NCBI GenBank assembly: GCA_025618425.1
Contig: CM046848.1
Span: 23,687,455-23,751,454, forward strand
Direction: 5' to 3'
From: Heliocidaris tuberculata
Taxonomy: Eukaryota > Echinodermata > Echinoidea > Camarodonta > Echinometridae
Length of the DNA: 64,000 bases
In this document: in pieces, positions 54,571 through 64,000 of the stretch
How positions within the stretch are numbered: the first letter of the stretch is position 1
Layout of the letters: each line of letters opens with the position of its first letter
The notes under the pieces: model-generated
What the model saw: the letters and a program-made list of their open reading frames with translations, nothing else
Told to the model about the DNA's origin: nothing
Database searches by the model: none
Made by a program: the position numbers and the translations under genes

Positions 54571-54716
54571 CTTCTTTTTCTTCTTCCTCCTCCTCCTCCT
54601 CCTCCTCCTCTTCTTCTTCTTCTTCTTCTTCTTCTTCTTCTTCTTCTTCTTCTCCTTCTTCTTCTTCTTCTTCTTCTTCTTCTTCTTCTTCTTCTTCTTC
54701 TTCTTCTTCTTTCTTC
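54538..54716. repeat. (TTC)n/(TCC)n polypyrimidine tract
   Basis: About 180 bp of almost pure pyrimidine on one strand. Confidence 0.95.
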
Positions 54717-54797
54717 TTTGATAATTATAATCAATATTTTAATAGTAGTAGTAGTATTAGTAGCAGTAGTATACTCAGTAGCATCAAGACATCATCT

Positions 54798-54812
54798 TCA
54801 TCATCATCATCA

Positions 54813-54859
<47 letters not shown>

Positions 54860-54910
54860 AATAATAATGGTATTATTATTATTAATAATATTATTTTCAT
54901 TATTATCATT
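54798..54910. repeat. (ATC)n/(ATT)n microsatellite
   Basis: CATCATCATC then ATTATTATT with interruptions, about 80 bp after the TTC tract. Confidence 0.9.
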
Positions 54911-55811
54911 ATCCCGTCCTTTTAAGAATTGGTTATTACATGCAGGTGTAACCTAACTGTTCTCTAACTTTCTAATGAAAAAAAAAAAACCTTCAGAGGA
55001 CATCATAAATGGATTAGCATTATTGTTTGACCAAAGCATTGTATTTTGCAGCACTTTATTTGGAACCCGCCCCCATCATGCCCATATTCAGCTGTAATGT
55101 TGAGAGCCAGAAGGGCGCTAATTCTGTGTTAAAGTATATGAGTCAAAATCCTTCTGACTCTAAACCCTAAACAGACGTAACTGTATAGCTAATAGCCCAC
55201 CATTGCAAAGGGGAAACTCTGGCTTGAAAATGATAATTGAGAGAATACAGTAACATTTAGAGAGACACTGTGAGGAGCTGAATTGATGAAAATTGAGTTT
55301 GGTCGATTTTTGTTTAGAACGGATTATTAGAATCACAAGTATCAACAGGGCATAAATTATGACGTAGCTCTGAGGCACGTGATTGATTGGCCGATGGGTT
55401 TATTACACAAAAAAATACTCAAAATGAATTGATGTTATATGAAGATTAATTTTGTGTACATATTCATAGCCGAATGAATTCTTAATTATTGCATGCTTTT
55501 CAAACATGTACCCTCCCTTACCAAAAGTATTGCAACATAGTGAAATTCGTTCGTTCTGCCGAGGAGGATGCGCGCCATTATTACTTTAGAAGGCATGGAT
55601 ACCCGACAAAATACTAGAAATTGATGAACTTTTACATGAAAAATAATTCTTGACATGTTAATGAAATGTACCTGATAATGAAATCTTAAATCATGTATCA
55701 GAAATTCATTAAAACATCGCTTAATTACATTATTGTCATATGCCTCCTGTTTTACAGTGTCTATGTTGCAATACTTTGGGCAAGGGAGGGTATATCTTTA
55801 ATGTATCTCTT

Positions 55812-55853
55812 ACTTTCTCTCTCTCTCTCTCTTCCTTACTCTCTCTAGATCTC

Positions 55854-55913
<60 letters not shown>

Positions 55914-55921
55914 ACTCTCAC
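55812..55921. repeat. (CT)n microsatellite
   Basis: CT/CTTT repeats about 300 bp upstream of the SLC6 start. A GAGA-type sequence on the other strand. Confidence 0.95.
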
Positions 55922-56052
55922 TCTTTGCCAGTCTTCCTTTCTCTTTTTTTTTATACGGCATGACTTGTATAATAATAATTTTACCTTTTTTTTTAAAAGT
56001 ACATCAACTTGAAGAAAAGGGATAATAAGCATGAATCGCCCGAATGAATTCT

Positions 56053-56061
56053 TATAAAAAG
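56053..56061 (+). promoter_or_regulatory. Candidate TATA box for the SLC6 gene
   Basis: TATAAAAAG lies 160 bp upstream of the SLC6 start codon. A transcript starting about 30 bp downstream would have a 5' UTR of about 140 nt. This is inference from the motif and spacing only. Confidence 0.35.
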
Positions 56062-56220
56062 ATACAGCCAGGTCTATTCCCCCGCTCAGTCAACCAACCC
56101 ATTTTATATTCATTGCATGCATGGCATGTAGATACTGTATAACTGTAGTTCGCCTTCCCGTGGGCGCGCGATAGTTATTATTCAGCTCAAACCTACTTTA
56201 ATATCTTCCAACACATCAAC

Positions 56221-56274
56221 ATGGAAAGCTCTACCGGAGAAACGAATGGTCTGCAGAAGTTTGGAAAGTTGAAG
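56221..56274 (+). CDS. SLC6 transporter coding exon 1
   Basis: Eighteen codons of cytoplasmic N-terminus ending GKLK before GTAAGATG. It is unremarkable alone; the assignment rests on phase and strand agreement with exon 2. Confidence 0.7.
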
Positions 56275-58410
56275 GTAAGATGTCCGTTTACTTTTTTATT
56301 TTTCCTCAAATGAATAAACAAAATTCGAAGTAATAAATTCAGAGGATAGTTTATTCACGAAGTACAGTTCACATAGCAAAGTTGCGAGTGCACAAAATCT
56401 AGGTTCCGGTTGTGTGAGGACAAAGTGGGCGGGGTCCGTTAGATACATAGGCCTGATAGAGGCGCACGGGACCATTTCTTAAAGGCAACAGACCCGAAAT
56501 GGGACTATTTCAGTCACTTTCTGCCACTGTTTTATCAATAATGTGTTATTATTTGTAGACGCATCTTCTTAATCTCAACACCTGCATCTGTCGATCTTTT
56601 GCATTCACCAATATCTCAGGTAAAGATACACCTCGTATGTGTATGAGTGGGGCATCGCTATAATGGGGGGGGGGGGGGGCATGATCATGTCTTCCCAATC
56701 AAATTTGTTTCCGCAAACACTTGAGGGTTCTTGGCTGAATGTACGTCTCTTTGAGCTTATTTGTCGTCATAATATTCATTCCAATTTCTCAGTGTAATGA
56801 AGGTTTCATGTAATTATTCGAATGTTATCTATTTATTATCTGTTTAGTCTATATGTAATGTATTTCATATGTCCAATATCTTTATGTGAATCATGTACTA
56901 TTCGGCTTTATGCCACGAATCTTGATTTTTAATAAACCATAAATGAATGAAGGAAGGAATTATTATGAGGGCATTTTTGTTGATGTTCTTTTTTTTTTTT
57001 TTTTTGGTGGGGGGGGGGGGCAAATTTTCTGAACCCCTGTCGGCAGATTTTAAATCCGAGAACTTGAAAAGTTTCCAACAGATTTGGTTGGACCCAACCC
57101 CACCCGCTTAATTCAAATTGGTCTCGCGACGTTGATCGCAACATTGGATGTTTCGGTAAAGAATTTCAGCACACTTACCTGTGATAAGCTTGTACATGAC
57201 TTTTATAAGTGCTGTGATCCAAACATTACGTGTACGTTACCTGTGGATCAGTCATGACTGGAAATAGACAAGTTCACACTGTATTTAAATTAATGCCTGC
57301 TTCTGCTACAATGGTTTCTAGTTTATACTAGGTGTTAAAAAAGAGTGGACACTTTTGATCGTTAATAACTCAAAAATAATATCTCGTAACAGACTGGGAT
57401 TTTTACATTGTAAAGTTGAAGGATGTAAAGTTTATTGGGAGCAAGTTTTATTACATTTCTTTGAATACTTTCCTTAAAATATCGCTCTGAATATTGTTAG
57501 ATTTTTCACCTTTTTGAAAAATCAAGGTCACAAAATATGTGTTTATCAGTAATTAATTCAGAACACAACTGCCATTGTGTGTTGCAGCTGTCATTTCTGC
57601 CAACCTTTTGCTGCCCATTGTCATTAATTATTCACTGGGTTAAAAAGGTGTTCAGGAATTTCAGTTGCAATGCACAATGGAAATTGTTTTATTCTGAATT
57701 AACACACAAATTTAAAAAATTGAAATATCTAATTAAATATTCGGAGCAATATTTAGATTTTAAGAAAAGTATTCAGAAATACGAGATTTGCTCAAAATAA
57801 ATTTTACATCCTTTAATTTTACAATGTAAAAACCTCGATCTGATACGATTTATTATTTTTTAGTTTTTAACGATCAAAAGTGTCCATTGTTTTTTGTAAC
57901 ACCTAGTAGTACAGAACTTGTCAGAGGCTTTCCCGACATGACGACAACTAATGTATGTGACATAAATAAATTGAAATACACTACCTTATAACGGGTGAAT
58001 GTTTACATAGACGGTTTCTAGGATCTTCGAGAGGAAGCAATCATTTCAACAAATTTATGAACTGGGTCTTAAAAAGGGCTGGTCCCGAATCACTCATTTA
58101 TACATGTATGTACACAAGGTTCTTTGAAATAACCTAACCCTGCATAGCTGTCAGATTTCCTACCTCGCTCCTCCTCTCTCCTTCTCTTTCTCTTTCTTGC
58201 TCTCTGTCTCTCTTTCTCTGTCTACCGTAATTCCGTGTTAATTATTTTCAAACTCATTACCACATTGATAGGATGCAGACAGCCGTCGAGATGAAGTGAA
58301 AAGACAAAACTGGGGAGGCCGTTTTGACTTCGCTGTATCCTGCCTGGGCTACGCCGTGGGACTATCCAACATTTGGCGCTTTCCCTTCCTCTGCTTCAAG
58401 AACGGAGGAG
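56221..58410 (+). CDS. SLC6 Na+/Cl- coupled transporter, first two coding exons (gene continues beyond window)
   Basis: Exon 1 (56221-56274) encodes an 18-residue hydrophilic N-terminus, [18 protein letters not shown]. Exon 2 (58272-58410) encodes the pre-TM1 region and TM1 with [29 protein letters not shown] and KNGG, the signature of SLC6 neurotransmitter/amino-acid symporters at the plasma membrane. Both exons have good splice sites (GTAAGA; TTGATAG; GTAAAT) and matching phase. An in-frame stop (56146) precedes the start. Gly occupies the TM1 position that is Asp in monoamine carriers, so a glycine, GABA, proline or similar amino-acid substrate is more likely. The exact subfamily cannot be set from TM1 alone. 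No TM2 exon was found before position 64000. Confidence 0.85.
57328..57906. mobile_element. Mariner-like MITE with about 90-bp TIRs
   Basis: CTAGGTGTTA...CACTTTTGATCGTTAA on the left is mirrored on the right, flanked by TA. An interior AT-rich frame of 87 codons (57537-57800) is not recognised. It lies in SLC6 intron 1. Confidence 0.8.
58272..58410 (+). CDS. SLC6 transporter coding exon 2 (TM1)
   Basis: Forty-six codons plus one base. The [14 protein letters not shown] run is diagnostic of SLC6 TM1, including the unwound substrate/Na+ site. Confidence 0.92.
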
Positions 58411-58613
58411 GTAAATACGTGACCCAACTTAAAGCTTGGCTTACACGACGCGTCATTTCGATTGCGTCAGCACTTGCGTTGATCGAGCCTGTAGCGGCAA
58501 TTATCCCATATGGCAGTAATTCGAAGCATTATTTGCACTGTTCATTTTGCATTCGCGTTTAACATGACGCGTCAAAGACCGCACCAGTCGCTGACGCAGT
58601 CCTACGTACGTCC

Positions 58614-58746
58614 GGGGGGGGGGGGGGGGGGCTTCATAAAGTGTCTTGTCGGTGATTTTTACCGACAAATTTGCTCTCAACCAATCAGATGCAAATATTT
58701 CAGTAACAGTTTTTGCAACTTGTCATTGATGACAAGTTTTAAGACA
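58614..58746. mobile_element. MITE, same family, copy 3
   Basis: A G-run, then CTTCATAAAGTGTCTTGTCG on the left; GATGACAAGTTTTAAGACAA on the right; the same interior CCAATCAGATGCAAATATT. Confidence 0.7.
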
Positions 58747-58811
58747 ACAGACGCCTCGTGTGCAACAGGCATGATGATACGAATGACAACTATAACAGCG
58801 TCCCTCTTCAT

Positions 58812-59047
58812 CTTCACCTTCTTCTTCTTCTTCTTCTTCTTTTTCTTCTTCTTCTTCTTCTTCTTCTTCTTCTTCTTCTTCCTCTTCCTCTTCTTCTTGT
58901 TCTTCTTCTTGTTCCTCTTGTTCCTTTCTTCTTCTTTTTCTTGTTCTTTTATTCTTCTTTTTCTCCTCCTTCTTCTTCTTCTTCGTCTTCTTCCTCTTCT
59001 TCCTCTTCTTCCTCTTCTCCTTCTCCTCCTCCTCCTTCTTCTTCTTC
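58812..59047. repeat. (CTT)n polypyrimidine tract in SLC6 intron 2
   Basis: About 235 bp of CTT/CCT/TTTC units, polypyrimidine on plus. Confidence 0.95.
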
Positions 59048-60550
59048 TCTACAATAACAATAATTTCAATAACTGACAAGTGGCTTAACTGCCTTCAGGA
59101 GCTCTATTAGCGCAGGTCATGACGCGATCGAAATGACGCCTCACGTGAGTCGGGCTCAATTGTTTTGCTCTAACTAGTATGCCTTATATTTGAACCCGTT
59201 GAATACTAGGCCCGAGATAACACGGGATAGAGGCTATGGGAAATGCTTGTTATACCAAAATAAAATCTTATCTAACGGGTAGAGTTCGTAATGGTAGGGG
59301 AGTTATCCTTGTTCACGCATTCTACATAATCATTTTTTCTTTCACACATCAGCCATTTGCCGACATTGGCATTTAGTCGTACATAGTACAGTTTAAAGGA
59401 GAATGAAACCGCGAAAATGAATCATCAGAAGAATACGCCGCAATCGAGTTTTGAGTATCAAACATGATGGTTTTGTTAAAGAAAACCGACCGCTAATGGA
59501 TAAAATCTTGGCCATTCAGGGAAATGTAATTTTATTTTCTTTTTGCTCGATTGATTGTTGGTGTAGTCTCGACCTCATCGACCTGCAAGGGACCCTGGTA
59601 AAAACGAGCTCTCATTGCAGGAATGTCACAGTTTTGTACCTTTGACAATACTTGGGATTTTATTGAATGATTTCAATACATTAATTCGAAGGATAGGTCA
59701 AATCATTGTGCGCAGGGAAATCATCAGTTCAATTCAATTCAATTCAGGGTTTTTCAGGAAATATCATCGCTGAAGCATGGTTGAATTTCAATATTTTCCA
59801 CCTCGAAATGTAGACAGACTGTATTCTTCTCCCTCGTTCGTTTCTTCAGATTCTACTCTTTAGACGTTACGCTCTATATAAAGACTATGCTTATAGTCCA
59901 GTTGACTGTCCTATATGTAGCCAATGGTGACACTAGAAAAGTTCTTTCCGCTGAGATTTTTTTGTGTGTGTGGATTTTTTATTCCATATGGCCTCCGAAC
60001 AGTTTTAAGCTTTGATGCTGAAAAAGCAACTTTGTTCATATTTTGAAAAATTTGCATAAAACCCGATGGCCTCATAATTATATAGGCATGTTAAACAGCG
60101 CGAGACTACTTACGCAAAACGTGTAAACTGATCTACTTGTACGTACTAATTGCAGTATGCAATTATATATTATATATATATTTGATAATGCTCTATGCGC
60201 GCTGATGCCCAAAGCTAACAATTTCGTTAACAATAATGATAAAGTAATATCTAAATAGCGCATAATAAATTGTCTGTGCGCTTAATAAAGTTTTATAACA
60301 ATCAATAGTACAATTAATAATATTACACGATTAACCTAAAGATTTAAATATAATAGTATTTCGTTATCTTGTACGATGCAACCTGTGATAGAATATATCC
60401 TCCCCACCCAGAGCCATACAACCTTCCTTCATTGCATTCCACAAGATGGACAACACGTCGAATTTATGCAAAAATTATGCAAATTTCCCTAAGTTGCCTT
60501 TTCGGCAAGGAAGCAGAAATTGTTCGGAGACCACATGGGATCACAAATCC

Positions 60551-60576
60551 ACACACACACACACACACACACACAA
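60551..60576. repeat. (CA)n microsatellite
   Basis: About thirteen CA units in SLC6 intron 2. Confidence 0.95.
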
Positions 60577-61081
60577 AACAACAACAGAAAAAAAAACTTC
60601 AACGGAAAGAACTTTTCTAGGCTCTTAAAAATGTCAAGTCGACTATCGCAGATTGTTTCATAAAACAAAGCGAATAGTAGATCCATTCATATAGTCTATA
60701 GGTAGTGGAAAGATATTTTATTACAGAACTGGGGAAGTGGCCCCTTTTCTGTTCAAGTTTGAATAGTATACTAAGAAAATTAGTACTTGGATAACGAAAA
60801 CTTGAAAGTGCCTAGCATTACCACAAGCTTTTATCGTATGAAATAAATTATGCAGTGGTAAAGGTTACGGTTGGTATATGCTTTTATCAATTCTTATAAT
60901 GGCTCGAATTTTCTTTCTTATTTTGCAAACCATATGAATAAGATCGGTCTGCCGAATTCCAATACAACAGGCATCGTGCAGAAACGCGCCCATTCAATCT
61001 ATACAATATTTATACAAAACATGAAAAGATTCGAATTCAAATCTCCATCCGCCATGAGGAATACCGAAAAATCATAGTCAA

Positions 61082-61175
61082 CACTTTATTTGAGGATTCA
61101 TTGACTTTAGTCATTGTATGATTACGAAAGAGATGTTCAGTGTACGATGAAATCCGGTGAATTTTTATTGCCTGA
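61082..61175 (+). repeat. Dispersed repeat D, copy 1
   Basis: GAGGATTCATTGACTTTAGT, AGAGATGTTCAGTGTACG and GTGAATTTTTATTGCCTGA recur at 62922 with small changes. Confidence 0.6.
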
Positions 61176-61301
61176 AAAAAATATGGATCAAATGATTATA
61201 AATCAAAAAGTGTTTGTGGAAGACCGATTCCCACGTTCGTGTATGCTACCAAGCATTCATTCAATTGTGTCAGGCACGATGGTGTGTAAAATTGTTGCTA
61301 T

Positions 61302-62312
61302 ACAGTGCGTCCCAGAAAAAAAGTTAACAGTTGGAAAAAGTCTACCCAAATAAATATTTCAAACTATTCTAAGGAAATTTTCACACCTGTGGATAGCTTA
61401 GGGTCTCTTCTATCAAATGACACGAAAATATCAACCAGTATTCTACGCTTTAGTGACCAATAGCCAATTTTGTGAAAGGGTACAAAATCCAGACTTGACA
61501 AGAATTGTTATTGGCTCTGCATGGCTGGTATCAGCCAAGCTGAGTCATGAAAAGGCTTAGAAATTTCCATAATCTGGTCAATAAAAGGCAATTTATGAAA
61601 TAACAGGCTTTGTTCTATGTATGTATTTACACATCCCATCAATATTCTATGCTTGAGTGAGCAATTAACTACTTTGTTGAGTGTTTCAAAATGTTACTTT
61701 TGGTGAGTCTTTTAATTTTACCTGGCTTGCTCACCCAACCATAATTTGTTGATGGGATATATCAGGACATACAGTAAACAAAGTCTTTTCTTTAATATAT
61801 TGACTTTTAATGATCAGACTATAACATTTTAAAGCCTTTTCATGACTCTCAACTTTGCTGATACGAGCAAGAACATAAACAAACATTTGTCAAGTATGGA
61901 TTTTGCACCCTTTCACCAAAATTGGTTTTTGCTCACTCAAGCGTAAAATATTGTGAGATATTTTGGTGTCACATGACAGAAGAGACCCTAAGCTTTCCAC
62001 AGGTATGAACAATTCCTGAATATATTTTGAAATATTTAAATGGGGAGACTTTTTTCAACTGTCAATTTTAAACGGTTCTTGACTTCGTTCATACAAGCCA
62101 CGACAAATACGAATTCTTGTCAAGTCTGAATTTTGCACCTTTTCGCAAAAGTCATTTTTGATCACTCAAGCTCAATAACAAGTCAGATTTTTGGTGTTAT
62201 TGTATAAGAGGGACCCTAAGCTATCAACAGGAATGAAAATTTATGGGAAATATTCTGAAATATTAATTTGGGGAGACTTTTAACAACTTAACTTTTTGGG
62301 AGGACGCACTGT
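61302..62312. mobile_element. TIR element, about 1 kb (SLC6 intron 2)
   Basis: ACAGTGCGTCCCAGAAAAAA on the left; TTTTTGGGAGGACGCACTGT on the right. Internal units (GGGTCTCTTCTATCAAATGA and AGAAGAGACCCTAAGC) repeat in inverted order three times. No clear TA duplication on the right. Confidence 0.7.
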
Positions 62313-62482
62313 TTAGTAGCCTGAATAAAGCTCATAAATGCGGTGAAATGGAAAAAAAAAACACGAAAATAACAATCACTACAGTACTTCTGCTCTTACC
62401 CTCACTGGTTTAAAGCTAATATAACTTGTAGCAGAAATATTACAAGTCATAGTAGTAAAAGTTTTATTAGTTATTACAGCAG

Positions 62483-62486
<4 letters not shown>

Positions 62487-62530
<44 letters not shown>

Positions 62531-62544
62531 TAATAATAATAATA
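62487..62544. repeat. (AAT)n microsatellite
   Basis: About 19 AAT units in SLC6 intron 2, with one GAT interruption. Confidence 0.95.
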
Positions 62545-62921
62545 CATTGTTTATGAAGCACATAATGAGTATTCACTTCTCTATGCGCTGAAACATTATA
62601 ATTTTACTTTAATACAAACTAGATAGTAAGAGATAATACAAAGTTACTATAAATTATAAGTGAGGCATAAATGTGGAAGTACTAGTTTGAAGTTAGCACG
62701 ACCATAATTTAACCAAAACAACAGCATATTAGCAAAAATATTTATAACTCAAAATACACGTTACATACTCTATATAAAGTAGAAATAACGACTTCCTTTT
62801 TCGACTGTTCAGTCAAACAGTCAAACACAAATGATGAAACTATTGATACTCATAGGAAAAAGGCCAATTCGTACTTTGGGAGCAGAGATTGTTACAAAAG
62901 TGCAGAAAATACTGTATTCTA

Positions 62922-63021
62922 AATGAGGATTTATTGACTTTATTCATTGTCATCCTGATTGTATTGATGACGAAGGAGATGTTCAGTGTAGGGTGAAATC
63001 GGTGAATTTGTTTTGCCTGAT
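62922..63021 (+). repeat. Dispersed repeat D, copy 2
   Basis: GAGGATTTATTGACTTTATT, GGAGATGTTCAGTGTAGG and GTTTTGCCTGATTT match copy 1 at 61082 in the same orientation. Confidence 0.6.
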
Positions 63022-63112
63022 TTTTTTTTCTTTTTGGAGAGAACTGATATATATGGCCACATGTGTTCTAGGGAACAAATATTAATACCATTTCACGCCC
63101 CCTCCCTCTCTC

Positions 63113-63186
63113 TGACACACACACACACCCAACCACATACACACACTCATCACCCCCCCCCCCCCTCTCTCTCTCTCTCTCTCTTT
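63113..63186. repeat. (CA)n, C run and (CT)n compound microsatellite
   Basis: ACACACAC then a C run then CTCTCTCT in SLC6 intron 2. Confidence 0.93.
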
Positions 63187-63312
63187 CAAATGTGTGTCTG
63201 CATATACTCTCTTACTCTATCTTTAGGTCTGCTGGTATTTCTGTCTCTTCAATTAAGTTAAGAATACTTGAAGTAAGACCCACTCCATTTTCATACAGCT
63301 AAAAATTAGGCC

Positions 63313-63467
63313 ATCAGGGGCCCGTTGCACAAAACTTGCGTTTAAACGCAACTCAGAAAAATCAAACGTAACTTTATTTTCAGCCAATCAGAAGTGCGCA
63401 TTAAGGACTTGCGCTTGATTTTTAGGAGTTGCGATTAAACGCAAGTTTTGTGCAACGGGCCCCTGAT
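63313..63467. mobile_element. Palindromic MITE (GTTGCACAAAACTTGCG ends)
   Basis: ATCAGGGGCCCGTTGCACAA is mirrored exactly at the right end; the TIRs span about 40 bp around a CCAATCAGAAGTGCGC centre. Confidence 0.85.
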
Positions 63468-64000
63468 CTTTTTAAACACTACAATACATGTATATACATT
63501 CTGTCAAAAATAAAACAACCCTAACCTTGTGTTGTTTGTTGGTATTTTCTCGAATAACAAAGGATATTTCAAACAAGTGTTTTCTCTTAATAAGATTTTT
63601 AAAATAATGTTTGATTGATTGTATGGCCACCCATGTACATGCAGTGAAACTTTTTTGAAATTCATGCTATATACATTTTCTTTAGAATAATAAACAACCC
63701 TAACTTGGTCTTTTTATTGAATAACAAATGTTATTTCAAAGAATTGTTTTCTCCTAAAATGATGTTCTACTGAATACCTAAGTTTTCGCTCGACTAAAAG
63801 ATTGATTGTATGGTTCCCCAAGCACAGTGAATTCTTTACAAAATTTTATACAATCTAAAAAAAAAAAAACAGAATAAATGGTGTTGTTTTGTGGGCATTT
63901 CTTTGCATAATGCTACTTCTATTATTAGTGTTATTTCCCCATAGATGTTCTACTGAATGCCTGTTTTAATTAATTCAATACTGCTTTTATAAGCCTTTAT

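Larger units (their letters stand above)
54052..56220. other. Upstream flank of the SLC6 gene
   Basis: Microsatellites (TTC, ATC/ATT, CT) and unassigned sequence. A candidate TATA box lies at 56053. No other gene was seen. Confidence 0.5.
58447..59142. mobile_element. Possible TIR element carrying a nested MITE and CTT repeats
   Basis: GACGCGTCATTTCGATTGCG near 58448 is mirrored by CGCGATCGAAATGACGCC near 59135. Between them are the MITE at 58614 and the long CTT tract. Confidence 0.5.
58411..64000 (+). other. SLC6 intron 2, extends past the window
   Basis: At least 5.6 kb with no further SLC6 exon recognised. It is occupied by TIR elements, MITEs and microsatellites listed separately; 59143-60550 and 62313-62480 show nothing identifiable apart from a foldback-type end at 59393. 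Confidence 0.6.

Noticed and set aside
54420..54956. 178-codon Ser/Leu-rich frame
   Set aside because: Produced by TTC/TCC and ATT repeats; no domain or splice context.
57537..57800. 87-codon frame with hydrophobic N-terminus
   Set aside because: Inside a mariner-like MITE with no recognisable product.
58510..59079. Frames rich in Phe/Leu or Glu/Lys over the CTT tract
   Set aside because: Microsatellite translation only.
58723..59079. Coiled-coil-like Glu/Lys minus frame
   Set aside because: Artefact of the CTT tract read on the other strand.

Overview
The window is nuclear DNA from an animal. Its genes are split into many short exons with GT/AG introns, it is AT-rich, and it is packed with transposon debris and microsatellites. 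The protein sequences and the repeat style (very many small inverted-repeat elements, LINE ends running into ATT repeats, frequent tacatgta, tRNA-headed SINEs) suggest a marine invertebrate, most likely a deuterostome and perhaps a sea urchin or other echinoderm. The species cannot be fixed from the sequence alone.

Three protein-coding genes are supported. (1) UCHL5/UCH37, a proteasome- and INO80-associated deubiquitinase, lies on the minus strand at 17328-4139 in 11 coding exons. They splice cleanly into a 343-residue protein with all catalytic residues. (2) SWT1, a PIN-domain endoribonuclease of nuclear mRNA quality control, lies on the plus strand at 20358-39531 in 18 coding exons. They splice into a 900-residue protein with an N-terminal WW domain. 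These two genes are divergent, with 3.0 kb between their start codons. (3) The first two coding exons of an SLC6 Na+/Cl- coupled transporter lie on the plus strand at 56221-58410. The rest of that gene lies beyond the right edge.

Most of the remaining DNA is mobile. Between SWT1 and SLC6 (45.1-53.1 kb) an L1/Tx1-like LINE on the minus strand is split by a CR1/L2-like LINE on the plus strand that still has one uninterrupted 1030-codon ORF. Older LINE fragments lie at 10.9-11.3, 17.9-18.1, 23.9-24.5 and 37.5-38.0 kb. tRNA-headed SINEs lie at 28.0, 40.4, 45.0 and 53.6 kb, and an element with a 7SL/SRP-RNA Alu-domain-like head lies at 44.77 kb. About twenty inverted-repeat DNA elements are recognisable, including a 2.0-kb element with a Harbinger-type transposase exon in a SWT1 intron and a three-copy palindromic element in UCHL5 intron 1.

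Layout: 1-1.8 kb, (TG)n and a TIR element; 1.8-4.1 kb, intergenic; 4.1-17.3 kb, UCHL5; 17.4-20.3 kb, divergent intergenic region with a LINE fragment and a TIR element; 20.4-39.5 kb, SWT1; 39.6-45.1 kb, foldback elements, SINEs and a TTCTA-rich tandem repeat; 45.1-53.1 kb, nested LINEs; 53.1-56.2 kb, SINE and long ATT, CTT and CT microsatellites; 56.2-64 kb, SLC6 5' end and its large second intron. No prokaryotic features, CRISPR arrays or functional tRNA/rRNA genes were seen.
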